A DNA stretch of 64,000 bases, taken from NCBI RefSeq assembly GCF_900770955.1, contig NZ_CAAGLX010000011.1, forward strand, positions 248,001 through 312,000. Direction: 5' to 3'. Numbering within the stretch: the stretch's first letter is position 1; each line of letters opens with the position of its first letter. Both the position numbers and the translations under genes were made by a program. The stretch is from an uncultured Phascolarctobacterium sp. Lineage in GTDB: Bacteria; Bacillota; Negativicutes; Acidaminococcales; Acidaminococcaceae. Below are positions 1 through 8,325 of the stretch, one piece after another. The notes beneath the pieces were generated by a model, which was not told where the DNA came from, did no database searches, and was given only the letters and a program-made list of their open reading frames with translations.

Positions 1-1413
1 TTTGATCTGGAGCAGGGCAAAATTGCCAACCTGAAGGATATTAATAAATGCGTACAGAAGCTGGAAGAGGAATACCGTTCCAACGGCTATATTTTGGCGC
101 GTGTTACCGACGTGCATATGGAAAAGGACGGCACTCTGAAGGTTGCTGTCAACGAAGGCATTGTTGAAGGCTTCAAGGTTAAGGGCAACGTAAAAACCAA
201 GGATTATGTTGTTACCCGTGAAATGAAGCTGAAAAAAGGCGAGCCCTTCAATGCCAAGGCTGCCCGCCGCAGCATGCAGCGCGTATATAACCTGGGCTAT
301 TTTGAAGACGTTAATATTAAGCTGAACCCTGGCCGTGAGCCGAACGGTGTTGAAGTAGAAATTTCCGTAGTAGAAATGAACACCGGTACCTTTGGTATCG
401 GCGCAGGCTACAGCAATGCCGACGGCTTTGTAGGCATGGTTTCCATCGGCGATAAGAACTTCCGCGGTATCGGTGACAAGATTAACCTGCGTTGGGAGTT
501 CGGCGGCGAGGATAACAAGAACTATGACTTCAGCTATACCCGTCCCTGGCTGGACAGCAAGGAAACCAGCGCTACCATTAACCTTTACGATATCACCAAC
601 GAATATGCCGACTACAATAGCGATGGTGATGAAATTGCGCGCTACGACAAAAAACGTCGCGGTCAGGAAATTACCTTCAGCCGCAGAACTCATAATGAGT
701 TCATAAGCAACTACATTACGATTAAAAACCGTGATGATATCTATAAGGGCGAAGCTGACGGCTACGAAAATGATCCTAATCAATATTATGAACCTGGATT
801 TAACAAGAGTGATAAATTTGAGAAGGACTGGATGCCAGAAAATTATATGGACCGCCGTAAAGAAAACTTCGGTGTTACCCGCAGTATTACCTTCGGCCGT
901 GTATATGATTCCCGCGACAACGTCTATGATCCGCATGAAGGCAAGCGCATCGGCTACAGCGTAGAATGGGCCGGCGGCATGGGCGGTGACTTTGACTTCA
1001 CCAAATGGACCGCTGACTGGCGCTATTACTTCCGTGCAGGCGGCGAAAGTGTTTGGGCACTGAACCTGGGCGCAGGCTATGCAAGCGGCGATATGCCGTT
1101 GTCTCAACGCTTCACCATGGGCGGCAGCGACACCCTGCGTGGCTATGAGGATGACCAGTTCCGCGGCAACAGCATGCTGAAGGCAACTCTGGAATACCGC
1201 TTCCCGATTGTCAAGAAGGTTCAGGGCGTACTCTTTACCGATAACGGTTATGCATGGGATAAACGCCATGAGGATGAATTTGATATGGGACTGCTCAAGA
1301 ACAGCTACGGCGTAGGTCTGCGTATCAACTCTCCGCTGGGACCGGTTAAGCTGGACTATGGCTACGGCGAGGATGGTGGCAAGTTCCACTTCAGCTTTGG
1401 TGGACAGTTCTGA
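1..1413 (+). CDS. bamA: BamA/Omp85 outer-membrane assembly protein, 5'-truncated by the window edge
   Basis: BamA inserts beta-barrel proteins into the outer membrane. The reading frame is open from base 1, so the start lies outside the window; 470 codons remain. The visible part holds the last POTRA repeats (about the first 110 codons, with the GYFEDVNI element typical of POTRA domains) and then the C-terminal 16-strand barrel, including the FTMGGSDTLRGYEDDQFRG segment that matches the conserved VRGY/F region of Omp85 proteins. It ends in phenylalanine (FGGQF), the usual barrel-closing residue. It lies directly upstream of the OmpH/Skp and lipid A genes, the usual Negativicutes arrangement. 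Family assignment is secure; TamA is a less likely alternative given the neighbours. Confidence 0.93.
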   Translation, partial: FDLEQGKIANLKDINKCVQKLEEEYRSNGYILARVTDVHMEKDGTLKVAVNEGIVEGFKVKGNVKTKDYVVTREMKLKKGEPFNAKAARRSMQRVYNLGYFEDVNIKLNPGREPNGVEVEISVVEMNTGTFGIGAGYSNADGFVGMVSIGDKNFRGIGDKINLRWEFGGEDNKNYDFSYTRPWLDSKETSATINLYDITNEYADYNSDGDEIARYDKKRRGQEITFSRRTHNEFISNYITIKNRDDIYKGEADGYENDPNQYYEPGFNKSDKFEKDWMPENYMDRRKENFGVTRSITFGRVYDSRDNVYDPHEGKRIGYSVEWAGGMGGDFDFTKWTADWRYYFRAGGESVWALNLGAGYASGDMPLSQRFTMGGSDTLRGYEDDQFRGNSMLKATLEYRFPIVKKVQGVLFTDNGYAWDKRHEDEFDMGLLKNSYGVGLRINSPLGPVKLDYGYGEDGGKFHFSFGGQF

Positions 1414-1435
1414 TTTTGCGGAGAATATTTAGGCT

Positions 1436-2707
1436 ATGAAGCTGAATAAGATTCTGTTCTGTGCTGCAATGACAAGCATCTTGCCATTGCAGCATGCTTT
1501 TTCTGCACCGGTTAACAGTGTAGAAGTACAAGTTATAGATACTAACGGCGGCACCAGCCAATTGCTGCTGCAGAAGATGAACGGCAGCATGCAGGTAGTG
1601 GCGGACCAGCTGTTTATTGATAAGGATACGGCGATGATTGCCGCAGCCGGGGAGGACTATGCCCGCCTGCTGACGGAAATCGGCGACAGGGTATTCACCG
1701 GCTACGAGCTTACCGATGTTAAGCTCAATGTAGGCGAAACTACACAGGTGAAGCTGTATGCCCGTCCCTGGAATAAGGTTATCGAAAAACCGTTTATCGA
1801 TTTGCAGTTTTCCGGAGTAGAGCCGCAGACGGCTGCGCTGCTGGAGCGGCGTATTCCTGCGCTGCATGCTCAGCTGGAGCAGGCCATCAGCGGTGCATCG
1901 GTGGATGCGGGTGACTGGGCCGGCGGCGTACTGCGCAAGCTGGTGCGCAGTGAGGTGCAGGCACAGCTGCCGGAATTTAAGCCGGCGGTGGACGTGCTGC
2001 AAGAGGACGGACGCACGGTAGTGCAGGTAGTTATCTATCCCGTAGGCCAGCTGGTGCGTAATATCCGCTACGAGTTGCGCAGCGAGGCTATTCCCAATGT
2101 GCTTTTGATGAAGCTGAAGTACAAATATGCCGGCGAATGCGATAAGCTGCGCGGTTTGCCTGTTGCTTATGTGCAAAGGCATCGCCAGGAGCTGGAGCAG
2201 CAGCTTTTAGAGAAGCTCATGACTGAGCCGGAAGTAAAAAATTATCAGCTGCGCCCGGAGGTTAAAATTACGCCCGGTGCTGATCTCGGCGTAAATATTA
2301 TGATTGAATCGGATGATTATAAAATCTGGTTTGAGGGCTATGGCGACATCGGCCGCAATAAGGAAAACCTTTCCGGCAAGGCCCATCTTGGTAAAATGAT
2401 TTCGCCGCGCGATGAGATTTTCGGCGAGGCGGAGGTTATCCTGGATGACGTCCAATGGCGCTTCGGCACAGGTTATACGCATTATTGGGGCAAGAGCGGC
2501 TGGAGCTACGTACGGCGGATACCGATAGGCGACAACAATTATCGCCTGGAGTACAGCCTGAGTCCTAAATGGCGTTTGCGGGCCGAGCATTTTTCCGGTG
2601 ATAACCGTAATGAATTTGCGGTGCGCTACCGCATTCATGAGTTCCTCAGCGCGGAATATGTTTACGGCGGCAGTGAATTTTACCTGCGTCTTATAGGAAA
2701 TCTCTAG
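1436..2707 (+). CDS. Uncharacterised exported protein, possibly outer-membrane associated
   Basis: I do not recognise a family. The 423-residue product starts with a clear Sec signal (K-rich start, hydrophobic stretch, cleavage near AFSA, residues 21-24). The middle is helix-like. The last ~150 residues alternate polar and hydrophobic/aromatic residues with many W, Y and G (around IWFEGYGDIGRN and WRFGTGYTHYWGKSGWSYV), suggesting beta strands, perhaps a small barrel or barrel edge; the C-terminus is leucine, not the usual phenylalanine. It sits 22 bp behind bamA and just before ompH, so a role in outer-membrane protein assembly is plausible but only inferred from position. The ribosome site is weak (GGAG about 13 nt upstream), which fits coupling to bamA. 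Confidence 0.75.
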   Translation: MKLNKILFCAAMTSILPLQHAFSAPVNSVEVQVIDTNGGTSQLLLQKMNGSMQVVADQLFIDKDTAMIAAAGEDYARLLTEIGDRVFTGYELTDVKLNVGETTQVKLYARPWNKVIEKPFIDLQFSGVEPQTAALLERRIPALHAQLEQAISGASVDAGDWAGGVLRKLVRSEVQAQLPEFKPAVDVLQEDGRTVVQVVIYPVGQLVRNIRYELRSEAIPNVLLMKLKYKYAGECDKLRGLPVAYVQRHRQELEQQLLEKLMTEPEVKNYQLRPEVKITPGADLGVNIMIESDDYKIWFEGYGDIGRNKENLSGKAHLGKMISPRDEIFGEAEVILDDVQWRFGTGYTHYWGKSGWSYVRRIPIGDNNYRLEYSLSPKWRLRAEHFSGDNRNEFAVRYRIHEFLSAEYVYGGSEFYLRLIGNL

Positions 2708-2708
2708 C

Positions 2709-2742
2709 AATTCTTGAAAGAATTAGCGCAGGCTGATATAAT
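2709..2742 (+). promoter_or_regulatory. Sigma-A type promoter for ompH, -35 inside an inverted repeat
   Basis: TTGAAA at 2714-2719 and TATAAT at 2737-2742 are separated by exactly 17 bp. The -35 lies within AATTCTT-N2-AAGAATT (2709-2724), a possible operator. It stands in the 150-bp gap before ompH, so the ompH-lpx genes can be transcribed apart from bamA. Confidence 0.6.
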
Positions 2743-2857
2743 AAGATATATTATTGCAACAGACAGTACAAAAACGGATGACGGCAGCTTGCTGCTGTTT
2801 TCTGCTGTTGTAGCTTCTGAATTTTTGTATGAGGAAAAGAAGGTAGGGATTTAGATT

Positions 2858-3343
2858 ATGATGCAGAAATTGCGTAACCCTAAAAATGTAAAGCTGATCT
2901 CCTTGTTTGTAGCAGCGATTTTCGTACTGGGCTGCTTTGCGCTTTCCGTAACGCAGAGCGGTGTAGGCAAGAGTGCTTTTGCCGCTTCCAGCGAATCCGC
3001 TATCGGTGTAGTTAACTATCAGATGCTGGTAGCACAAAGCCCGGATCTGAGCAAAGTTAACGAAGCTATGAACAAAGAAATCGAATCTGCCCAAAAGGAT
3101 TTCAATGAGAAAAGCAAGACCATGAACGAGGCAGAAAAGAGAAAGTATTATACTCAGACTCAGGAACGTCTGGCCAACAAACAAAAAGAGCTGATGGACC
3201 CTGTGCTGAAGAAAATCGAAGCCAGCATCAAAAAGATTGCCGACAAAAAAGGTTTGGCAGTTGTAGTAGATAAGAACACTGTTGTTTTCGGCGGTGTAGA
3301 TATTACCGACGAGGTTGCCAAGTCTATGCAGGCAGGCAAATAA
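2858..3343 (+). CDS. ompH: OmpH/Skp-family periplasmic chaperone
   Basis: A 161-residue protein of the Skp/OmpH family, which holds unfolded outer-membrane proteins in the periplasm. A signal or anchor segment spans residues 12-35 and ends near SAFA-ASS. The mature part begins with IGVVNYQMLVAQSPD, close to the Skp start pattern (I-x-x-V-x-x-x-x-h), then a charged amphipathic helix (about residues 65-125) expected to form the coiled-coil tentacle, then a beta-strand end (GLAVVVDKNTVVFGGVDIT). It is the first of three tandem relatives and has its own promoter at 2714-2742. Translation starts at the tandem ATG ATG after AAGGTAGGG. Confidence 0.88.
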   Translation: MMQKLRNPKNVKLISLFVAAIFVLGCFALSVTQSGVGKSAFAASSESAIGVVNYQMLVAQSPDLSKVNEAMNKEIESAQKDFNEKSKTMNEAEKRKYYTQTQERLANKQKELMDPVLKKIEASIKKIADKKGLAVVVDKNTVVFGGVDITDEVAKSMQAGK

Positions 3344-3448
3344 CAGCTTCTTCAGCGCATTGCTGCTCTGAAGTTGGCAGCTTGCCTTGTGTAATGTCAA
3401 TTTAATCGCGGTATTTACGGATGTACAGCAATGTTATTGGAGGCAGGC

Positions 3449-4369
3449 ATGAAGAAGAACAAGCTGGTAAAAATAAGTGCTATTATTGCAGCTGCTCTGC
3501 TGATTTCGGCATGCAGTACCAATGTCCGGGGACCGCAGGAAAAAATTGCTGTTATCAACTGGGAGCAGGCGGTAAGCGCCCATCCTCAGTATGCTAAGCT
3601 GGAGCAGGGTGAAAAGATTCTGCAGGATCTGCTTAATAAGCGTAAAGGTCAGGAAGAGCTGGCCAAGGCGCAGCTAAGCAGCCTGAATAAGCTGCGCAGT
3701 CTGCGGCAGCTCAGTCAGCAGAGCTTTATGGAGGCAGATTTCAATACCCGCATGGTAGAACAGAGGGAGATTGAAAATGCCAAGCTGCAGAAGTTTGTAG
3801 CTCAGGCGGAGGCTGATGCGGATAATCAGCTGGCCGAGCGCAAAAAAAATATTGAAGAAGCCTATAAGCTGAAATTGTTTAATCTGCGAGCTATACTGGA
3901 ATCTGTAAAAATGAAGCCTGATGAACGTCAGGCGGTTGAAAAGCAGCTGCAGGAGCTGCAGAAGGAACGCGGTGCGCAGGTGGGCGAGCTGCAGGCAGAA
4001 AAGCGCCGTCTGGTTGATGCCAGGGTGCTTCCGTACAAGGCGCAGGCCGAGCAGCGGATGCGTGATACGGCACAGCAATATCATGCTCAAGCTATGCAGC
4101 AGCTTAAATCACCCGAGGAACGCGACAAGGAAATGCTTGACGTGGCACCGAAGGCCTTAAACAATGCACTGAGTGTTATAGACAGAGAAATTGATAAGCA
4201 GCAGGAAAAGAACGATAGCCTGAAGAAGCAAATTAATCAGGATATCGAAAGCCAGGCTGTGAAGCTGGCGCATGAGCGCGGCTATACTATTGTTTTCAAT
4301 AAGTTTAGAGTTAATATGAAGGCAGAGGATATTACCGCTGCTATAATCAAGGCCTTGAAAAAGGCGTGA
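3449..4369 (+). CDS. OmpH/Skp-like lipoprotein with a long duplicated coiled coil
   Basis: The start at 3449 is preferred because TTGGAGGC sits 6-11 nt upstream; the ATG at 3431 lies before this ribosome site. The 306-residue product has a lipoprotein signal with lipobox LISA-C near residue 22, so it is probably anchored in a membrane as a lipoprotein. The sequence then shows the Skp beta start (KIAVINWEQAVSAHPQ) and two long Gln/Glu/Lys-rich helical tracts (about residues 45-155 and 160-250), ending in GYTIVFNKFRVNMKAEDIT, which resembles the Skp C-terminal strand. This is about twice the size of a normal Skp, as if the tentacle were doubled. A periplasmic chaperone or envelope spacer role is inferred from family and neighbours. 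Confidence 0.75.
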   Translation: MKKNKLVKISAIIAAALLISACSTNVRGPQEKIAVINWEQAVSAHPQYAKLEQGEKILQDLLNKRKGQEELAKAQLSSLNKLRSLRQLSQQSFMEADFNTRMVEQREIENAKLQKFVAQAEADADNQLAERKKNIEEAYKLKLFNLRAILESVKMKPDERQAVEKQLQELQKERGAQVGELQAEKRRLVDARVLPYKAQAEQRMRDTAQQYHAQAMQQLKSPEERDKEMLDVAPKALNNALSVIDREIDKQQEKNDSLKKQINQDIESQAVKLAHERGYTIVFNKFRVNMKAEDITAAIIKALKKA

Positions 4370-4423
4370 TTTTGTTACGCGTCAGGGCTTGAATTGAGCT
4401 ATAATTAAGTGAGGTTAAAAATT

Positions 4424-4831
4424 ATGAAAAAAATTATTGCCGGTCTGATGATTGCAGCATCTATGTTTACTTTCGGCTGCAGCGGACGTAATTCCGATTT
4501 TGGTACTGTTGATATGAGCAAGATTGAAGCCGAAGCTCCTATCGTAAAAACAACTCAGGAAGATGTAACCAAAAAAATGACTGACCTGAAAACCCAGATG
4601 GATAAGGACATGGAAGGCAAAACCGGCGATGATGCCAAAAAGGTTGCCGAAGATTACGGCGCTAAAGCCAAGCTGATTCAAAGCGAGGCTCAAAATAAGC
4701 TGAAGGCCAGCCTGGATACTGCTCTGAAGCAGGTTGCCGACGAGAAAAAGCTGGGCGCTATTTTAGACAAGCGTGCCGTTCCTCAGGGCGGTACTGATGT
4801 TACTGGTGACGTAATTGCAAAAATGAAATAA
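4424..4831 (+). CDS. Small OmpH-like lipoprotein
   Basis: The start at 4424 is chosen over the in-frame GTG at 4409 because GTGAGG then acts as the ribosome site and the signal peptide begins MKKII. The 135-residue product has a lipobox (FTFG-C, about residue 19), a short strand-like start (FGTVDMSKI), a helical Lys/Glu/Asp-rich middle and a C-terminal segment (LGAILDKRAVPQGGTDVTGDV) very like the end of the first OmpH protein at 2858-3343 (GLAVVVDKNTVVFGGVDIT). It is the third tandem Skp-type gene and is followed by a terminator before lpxD. A short tentacle makes it a minimal member; its function is inferred from similarity of layout. Confidence 0.7.
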   Translation: MKKIIAGLMIAASMFTFGCSGRNSDFGTVDMSKIEAEAPIVKTTQEDVTKKMTDLKTQMDKDMEGKTGDDAKKVAEDYGAKAKLIQSEAQNKLKASLDTALKQVADEKKLGAILDKRAVPQGGTDVTGDVIAKMK

Positions 4832-4843
4832 GCTGCACCCTGA

Positions 4844-4870
4844 AGCGGGCGGATAGTCCGTCCGCTTTTT
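4844..4870 (+). terminator. Rho-independent terminator between the OmpH cluster and lpxD
   Basis: AGCGGGCGGA (4844-4853) pairs with TCCGTCCGCT (4857-4866) across a 3-nt loop, followed by a T run. It probably separates or attenuates the OmpH genes from the lipid A genes. Confidence 0.75.
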
Positions 4871-4900
4871 GCGTAAGCGGCTTTATGGTGGAGGTATGAA

Positions 4901-5923
4901 ATGGAGAAGAGTGTACAAGAATTAGCAGAATTTTTAAAAGGCACGGTAGAGCATGATAACCCCGAATTGCTCATTACCGGTGTTAACGGACTGGTTGAGG
5001 CAGGACCGAAGGATATTTCCTTTGCTGTACCGCCTCATGTAGAGCACTGTCATCTCAGCAAGGCCGGTGTAATGGTTCTGAGCCCCGCTGATCCGGAGCT
5101 TGACGGCCGCCCGGTTATCAGAGTTGCCAACCCGCGTGCAGCCTTTGCCGCACTGCTGGAGCTGTTCCGTCCGCAGGAAGAGGTTGAGCGTGTTATCAGT
5201 CCCTATGCCTATGTCTCCAAGAAGGCAAAAATCGGCAGCAATGTTGCTATTCAGCCCTTTGCTGTTGTCGAGGATGATGCCGAAATCGGTGACGGCTGCG
5301 TAATCTATCCGCATGCTTATGTAGGCAAGCGCGTAAAAATGGGCAAGGATTGTACGCTTTATCCTAATACAACTATCCGTGAGGACTGCGTACTGGGCGA
5401 CAGAGTTATTCTGCAGTCCGGTTCCGTAATCGGCGGTGACGGCTTCGGCTATATTACCCAGAACGGCAAGCACAGCAAGGTGCTGCAGACTGGTAATGTA
5501 GTGCTGCAGGATGATGTAGAGATTGGCAACAATACCTGTATCGACCGTGCTACCGTTGACAGCACTATCGTTGGCAAGGGCACCAAGATTGATAACCTGG
5601 TACATCTCGGCCACAACGATGTCTTGGGTGAAAACTGCCTTGTTGTTGCTCATGTAGGCATCTCCGGCAGCGTAACCGTAGGCAACAACGTTACCTTTGC
5701 CGGTCAGGTAGGTACTGTCGGTCATATTACTATCGGCAGCAACTGCGTCTTTGGCGGCAAAACGGGTATTACCAATAACGTTCCTGACAATTCCGTTATG
5801 GGCGGCTTCCCCGCAATGCCTATGAAGGAATGGCTGCGTCAGGAAGCAAATCTGCGTAAGGTGGGCGACATGCTCAAACGCGTAAAGGCTCTGGAGAAGG
5901 AACTGGCAGAGCTGAAAAAATAA
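4901..5923 (+). CDS. lpxD: UDP-3-O-(3-hydroxyacyl)glucosamine N-acyltransferase
   Basis: LpxD adds the N-linked hydroxyacyl chain in the third step of lipid A synthesis in the cytoplasm. The 340-residue length is usual. The N-terminal uridine-binding domain spans about residues 1-100, then many left-handed beta-helix hexapeptide repeats (I-G-x-x-x-x type, about 105-310) with IGGDGFGY and the histidine-containing HLGHNDVLGENCLVVAHVGISGS segment that carries the catalytic His in LpxD, and a C-terminal helix. GGTGGAGG sits 7 nt before the ATG. It opens the lpx gene run after a terminator; no strong promoter was seen directly upstream. Confidence 0.96.
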   Translation: MEKSVQELAEFLKGTVEHDNPELLITGVNGLVEAGPKDISFAVPPHVEHCHLSKAGVMVLSPADPELDGRPVIRVANPRAAFAALLELFRPQEEVERVISPYAYVSKKAKIGSNVAIQPFAVVEDDAEIGDGCVIYPHAYVGKRVKMGKDCTLYPNTTIREDCVLGDRVILQSGSVIGGDGFGYITQNGKHSKVLQTGNVVLQDDVEIGNNTCIDRATVDSTIVGKGTKIDNLVHLGHNDVLGENCLVVAHVGISGSVTVGNNVTFAGQVGTVGHITIGSNCVFGGKTGITNNVPDNSVMGGFPAMPMKEWLRQEANLRKVGDMLKRVKALEKELAELKK

Positions 5924-5938
5924 TTAGGTGGTGGAGGC

Positions 5939-6829
5939 TTGTTAGGTTATTATATAGTCAAGCTTTTTAGTAAATTTATGTGTGTTTCACCCCTGTGGCT
6001 GCGCAAGCTGGTGGCAAAATTCCTGGGCAGCGTAGCTGTGGCTGTTGTACCACGCTGGCGTATGCAGATGGCAGAGGCCAATATCCGCGAATGCCTGGGG
6101 GTTGATGAAGCAAGAGCTGCGGAAATCGCTGCAGACAGTCTGCACCGCTTCGGCCGTATGGTCATTGAGGTTATGCGTTTCCCGCTGCTGAATGAGGATA
6201 ATATTGACAAGAAGGTAAGGGTAGAGGGCCTGGAATACCTGGAGGCTGCCTATGCGCAGGGCAAGGGTGTTATTATGGCTACAGGTCACTATGGCAACTG
6301 GGAGCTTTTGGGCGCTACCGTAGCGCTGCATGGCTATCCTATGCTGTCTATTACCCGTAAGCAGAATAACGGTCATATGGATAAGCTGATTAACGAATTC
6401 CGCCAGATGGTGGGACAAAAGGTTACCTATAACCGTGGCGAGCATGGTCTGCTGGCTATCAGCCGTATGCTGCGCGAAAAAAATCTTTTGGGCATCCTTT
6501 ATGATCAGGATACGAACGATGACGGCGTGCGTATCGACCTGTTCGGCAAGGATTCTATTATTCCTATGGGGCCGGCGGCGCTTTCGCGTATTTACGGTTC
6601 ACCGATTTTACCTATCTTTCTGCACAATAATACAGATGGCACCTGTACGGCTAAAATTTATCCTCCATTGTACACCCCGAAAACAAAAAACAAGGAGCAG
6701 GATTTTTATGCGGTAACCCGTGAGCTGGTAACAATACTGGAGCATGAGATTATCGCGCATCCGGAAATGTGGTTCTGGGTGCATGACCGTTGGAAAGACG
6801 GGCGTCAGCGTTTTGGCAGAAAAAAATAA
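5939..6829 (+). CDS. LpxL/HtrB-family lipid A acyltransferase (first copy)
   Basis: A 296-residue lysophospholipid-acyltransferase-type protein that would add a secondary acyl chain to Kdo-lipid A at the inner membrane. The HxxxxxD-type active site appears as GHYGNWELLGA (about residues 116-126, with E in place of D as in LpxL), followed by SITRKQNN and GILYDQDTNDDGV, and it ends with WFWVHDRWKDGR, the typical LpxL tail. The start is a TTG with AGGTGG 7 nt upstream, 15 bp after lpxD. A relative lies at 18693-19595; the pair may be the two late acyltransferases (LpxL- and LpxM-like), but which is which cannot be decided from sequence. Confidence 0.88.
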   Translation: MLGYYIVKLFSKFMCVSPLWLRKLVAKFLGSVAVAVVPRWRMQMAEANIRECLGVDEARAAEIAADSLHRFGRMVIEVMRFPLLNEDNIDKKVRVEGLEYLEAAYAQGKGVIMATGHYGNWELLGATVALHGYPMLSITRKQNNGHMDKLINEFRQMVGQKVTYNRGEHGLLAISRMLREKNLLGILYDQDTNDDGVRIDLFGKDSIIPMGPAALSRIYGSPILPIFLHNNTDGTCTAKIYPPLYTPKTKNKEQDFYAVTRELVTILEHEIIAHPEMWFWVHDRWKDGRQRFGRKK

Positions 6830-6850
6830 ATTTGATAAAGGAGGAGCAAA

Positions 6851-7699
6851 ATGACCGAACAAAAAAAGGAATACCAGCATACAATTGCTAAAGAGGTATC
6901 CTATTCCGGTATTGGTCTGCATTCCGGCAAGGATGTACTGATGACACTGAAGCCTGCAGAGGCTGATACAGGTATTGTCTTCATCCGTACCGATTTACCC
7001 GGCAGACCGGAAATTAAGGCTTTACCGGAAAATGTCAGCTCCACAGTAAAAGCAACAACACTTAGTGCAAACGGTGCTGAGGTATTTACAGTTGAGCATC
7101 TGATGGGTGCGCTGTCCATGATGGCTATTGATAATATCCGTATCGAAATGTCTTCCCCGGAACCGCCGGTAACAGACGGCAGTGCCAAGGTTTTCTGCGA
7201 GCTGATAGAAAAGGCAGAGCCCGTGCAGCAGGAGGCAGAACGTCATATATATGCCGTTGATAAAGCATTTTCCGTTTATGATAATGACCGTTATATCGTT
7301 ATTTTACCGTATGACGGCTACAGAATTTCTTTTACATCCATTAACAGTCATCCGATGCTGGGAACCCAGTATTTCGATATCCTGCTTGATAAGGAGAGCT
7401 TTAAAAAGGATATTATGGCTGCCAGAACAGTTGCTTTTACTTCTGAGCTGGAAATGCTGCGTAAGATGGGTCTGGGTCTTGGCGGTTCTTTAGAGAATGT
7501 GGTTGTTTTTGATGATGAAAAAATTCTTTCTGTGCCGCGTTTTGACGATGAACTGATAAGACATAAGATACTTGATGCCATCGGCGACTTGTATCTGCTG
7601 GGACCGATTAAAGCGCATGTTATTGCCGTAAAAACAGGCCATGCCTTTAATTCCGCAATCGCTAAGCAAATACAGGCTTACAGAACAAAGGGGGAGTAA
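6851..7699 (+). CDS. lpxC: UDP-3-O-acyl-N-acetylglucosamine deacetylase
   Basis: LpxC is the zinc-dependent committed step of lipid A synthesis. The 282-residue protein shows GIGLHSGKD near residue 20, the zinc/catalytic motif VEHLMGAL (about 80-87; commonly EHLLAAL), PPVTDGSA, and the second motif RHKILDAIGDLYLLG (about 236-250) holding the His and Asp zinc ligands, then KTGHAFNSAIAK with the catalytic His. All key residues are present. A good AAAGGAGG site precedes the ATG. It ends 3 bp before fabZ, and lpxC-fabZ fusions or pairs are common, so both are probably co-translated. Confidence 0.97.
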   Translation: MTEQKKEYQHTIAKEVSYSGIGLHSGKDVLMTLKPAEADTGIVFIRTDLPGRPEIKALPENVSSTVKATTLSANGAEVFTVEHLMGALSMMAIDNIRIEMSSPEPPVTDGSAKVFCELIEKAEPVQQEAERHIYAVDKAFSVYDNDRYIVILPYDGYRISFTSINSHPMLGTQYFDILLDKESFKKDIMAARTVAFTSELEMLRKMGLGLGGSLENVVVFDDEKILSVPRFDDELIRHKILDAIGDLYLLGPIKAHVIAVKTGHAFNSAIAKQIQAYRTKGE

Positions 7700-7702
7700 T
7701 AA

Positions 7703-8149
7703 ATGACAGTATTAGATATTAACGAAATTAAAAAGATTCTGCCGCATCGTTATCCGATGCTTTTGGTTGACCGTATTCTGGAAGTTGAGCCTATGAAGCG
7801 CGCAGTAGGTATTAAAAATATTACCGCTAATGAAATGCAGTTCTTAGGTCACTTCCCTAACGAACCGATTATGCCCGGTGTTCTGCTGATCGAGGCTATG
7901 GCTCAGGTCGGCGGCGTTGCTATGCTGTATCCGGAAGAAAACCGCGGCAAGATTGCTGTTTTTGCTAAAATAGACAATGTGCGCTTCCGCAAGCAGGTTG
8001 TACCTGGCGATCAGGTTGTAACCACCGCTGAGGTAACTAAAATTATGCGCGGCAGCATGGGTATCATTCATTGCGAGGGTAAGGTTGACGGCAAGGTTGC
8101 CTGCGAATGTGACTGCACCTTTGCTATTATGGACCCGAAAGAAAATTAA
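7703..8149 (+). CDS. fabZ: 3-hydroxyacyl-ACP dehydratase
   Basis: FabZ removes water from 3-hydroxyacyl-ACP during fatty acid elongation and competes with LpxA/LpxD for the same hydroxyacyl-ACP pool. The 148-residue hot-dog fold protein has LPHRYPMLLVDRI, the active-site His in GHFPNEPIMPGV (about residue 50) and the catalytic Glu in LLIEAMAQVGG (about 64). It lies 3 bp after lpxC and before lpxA, the classic lpxC-fabZ-lpxA order. The 176-bp AT-rich gap after it may hold a promoter for lpxA, but none is convincing. Confidence 0.97.
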   Translation: MTVLDINEIKKILPHRYPMLLVDRILEVEPMKRAVGIKNITANEMQFLGHFPNEPIMPGVLLIEAMAQVGGVAMLYPEENRGKIAVFAKIDNVRFRKQVVPGDQVVTTAEVTKIMRGSMGIIHCEGKVDGKVACECDCTFAIMDPKEN

Positions 8150-8325
8150 TCAGCAAAATACAAAAAAGCTGTAATTGGTAGAATAAGCGAGCAATACAGC
8201 TAAAATTAATGCTAAATTCATTTAACTGTGATTTTTATAGTGTTAAAAATCGTGGATACCTGTGATTATAGTATTATATTTATATTTAATTGCTTGATTA
8301 ATATCTTATTTGGGGAGTGAAAATA

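Noticed and set aside
1391..2182. 263-codon minus-strand frame opposite the unknown exported protein
   Set aside because: The plus-strand frame has a signal peptide and the right spacing to bamA; the minus frame is Gln/His/Leu-rich, as expected for an antisense shadow.
4391..4410. Promoter for the small OmpH-like lipoprotein
   Set aside because: TATAAT is present near 4400 but no -35 at an acceptable distance.
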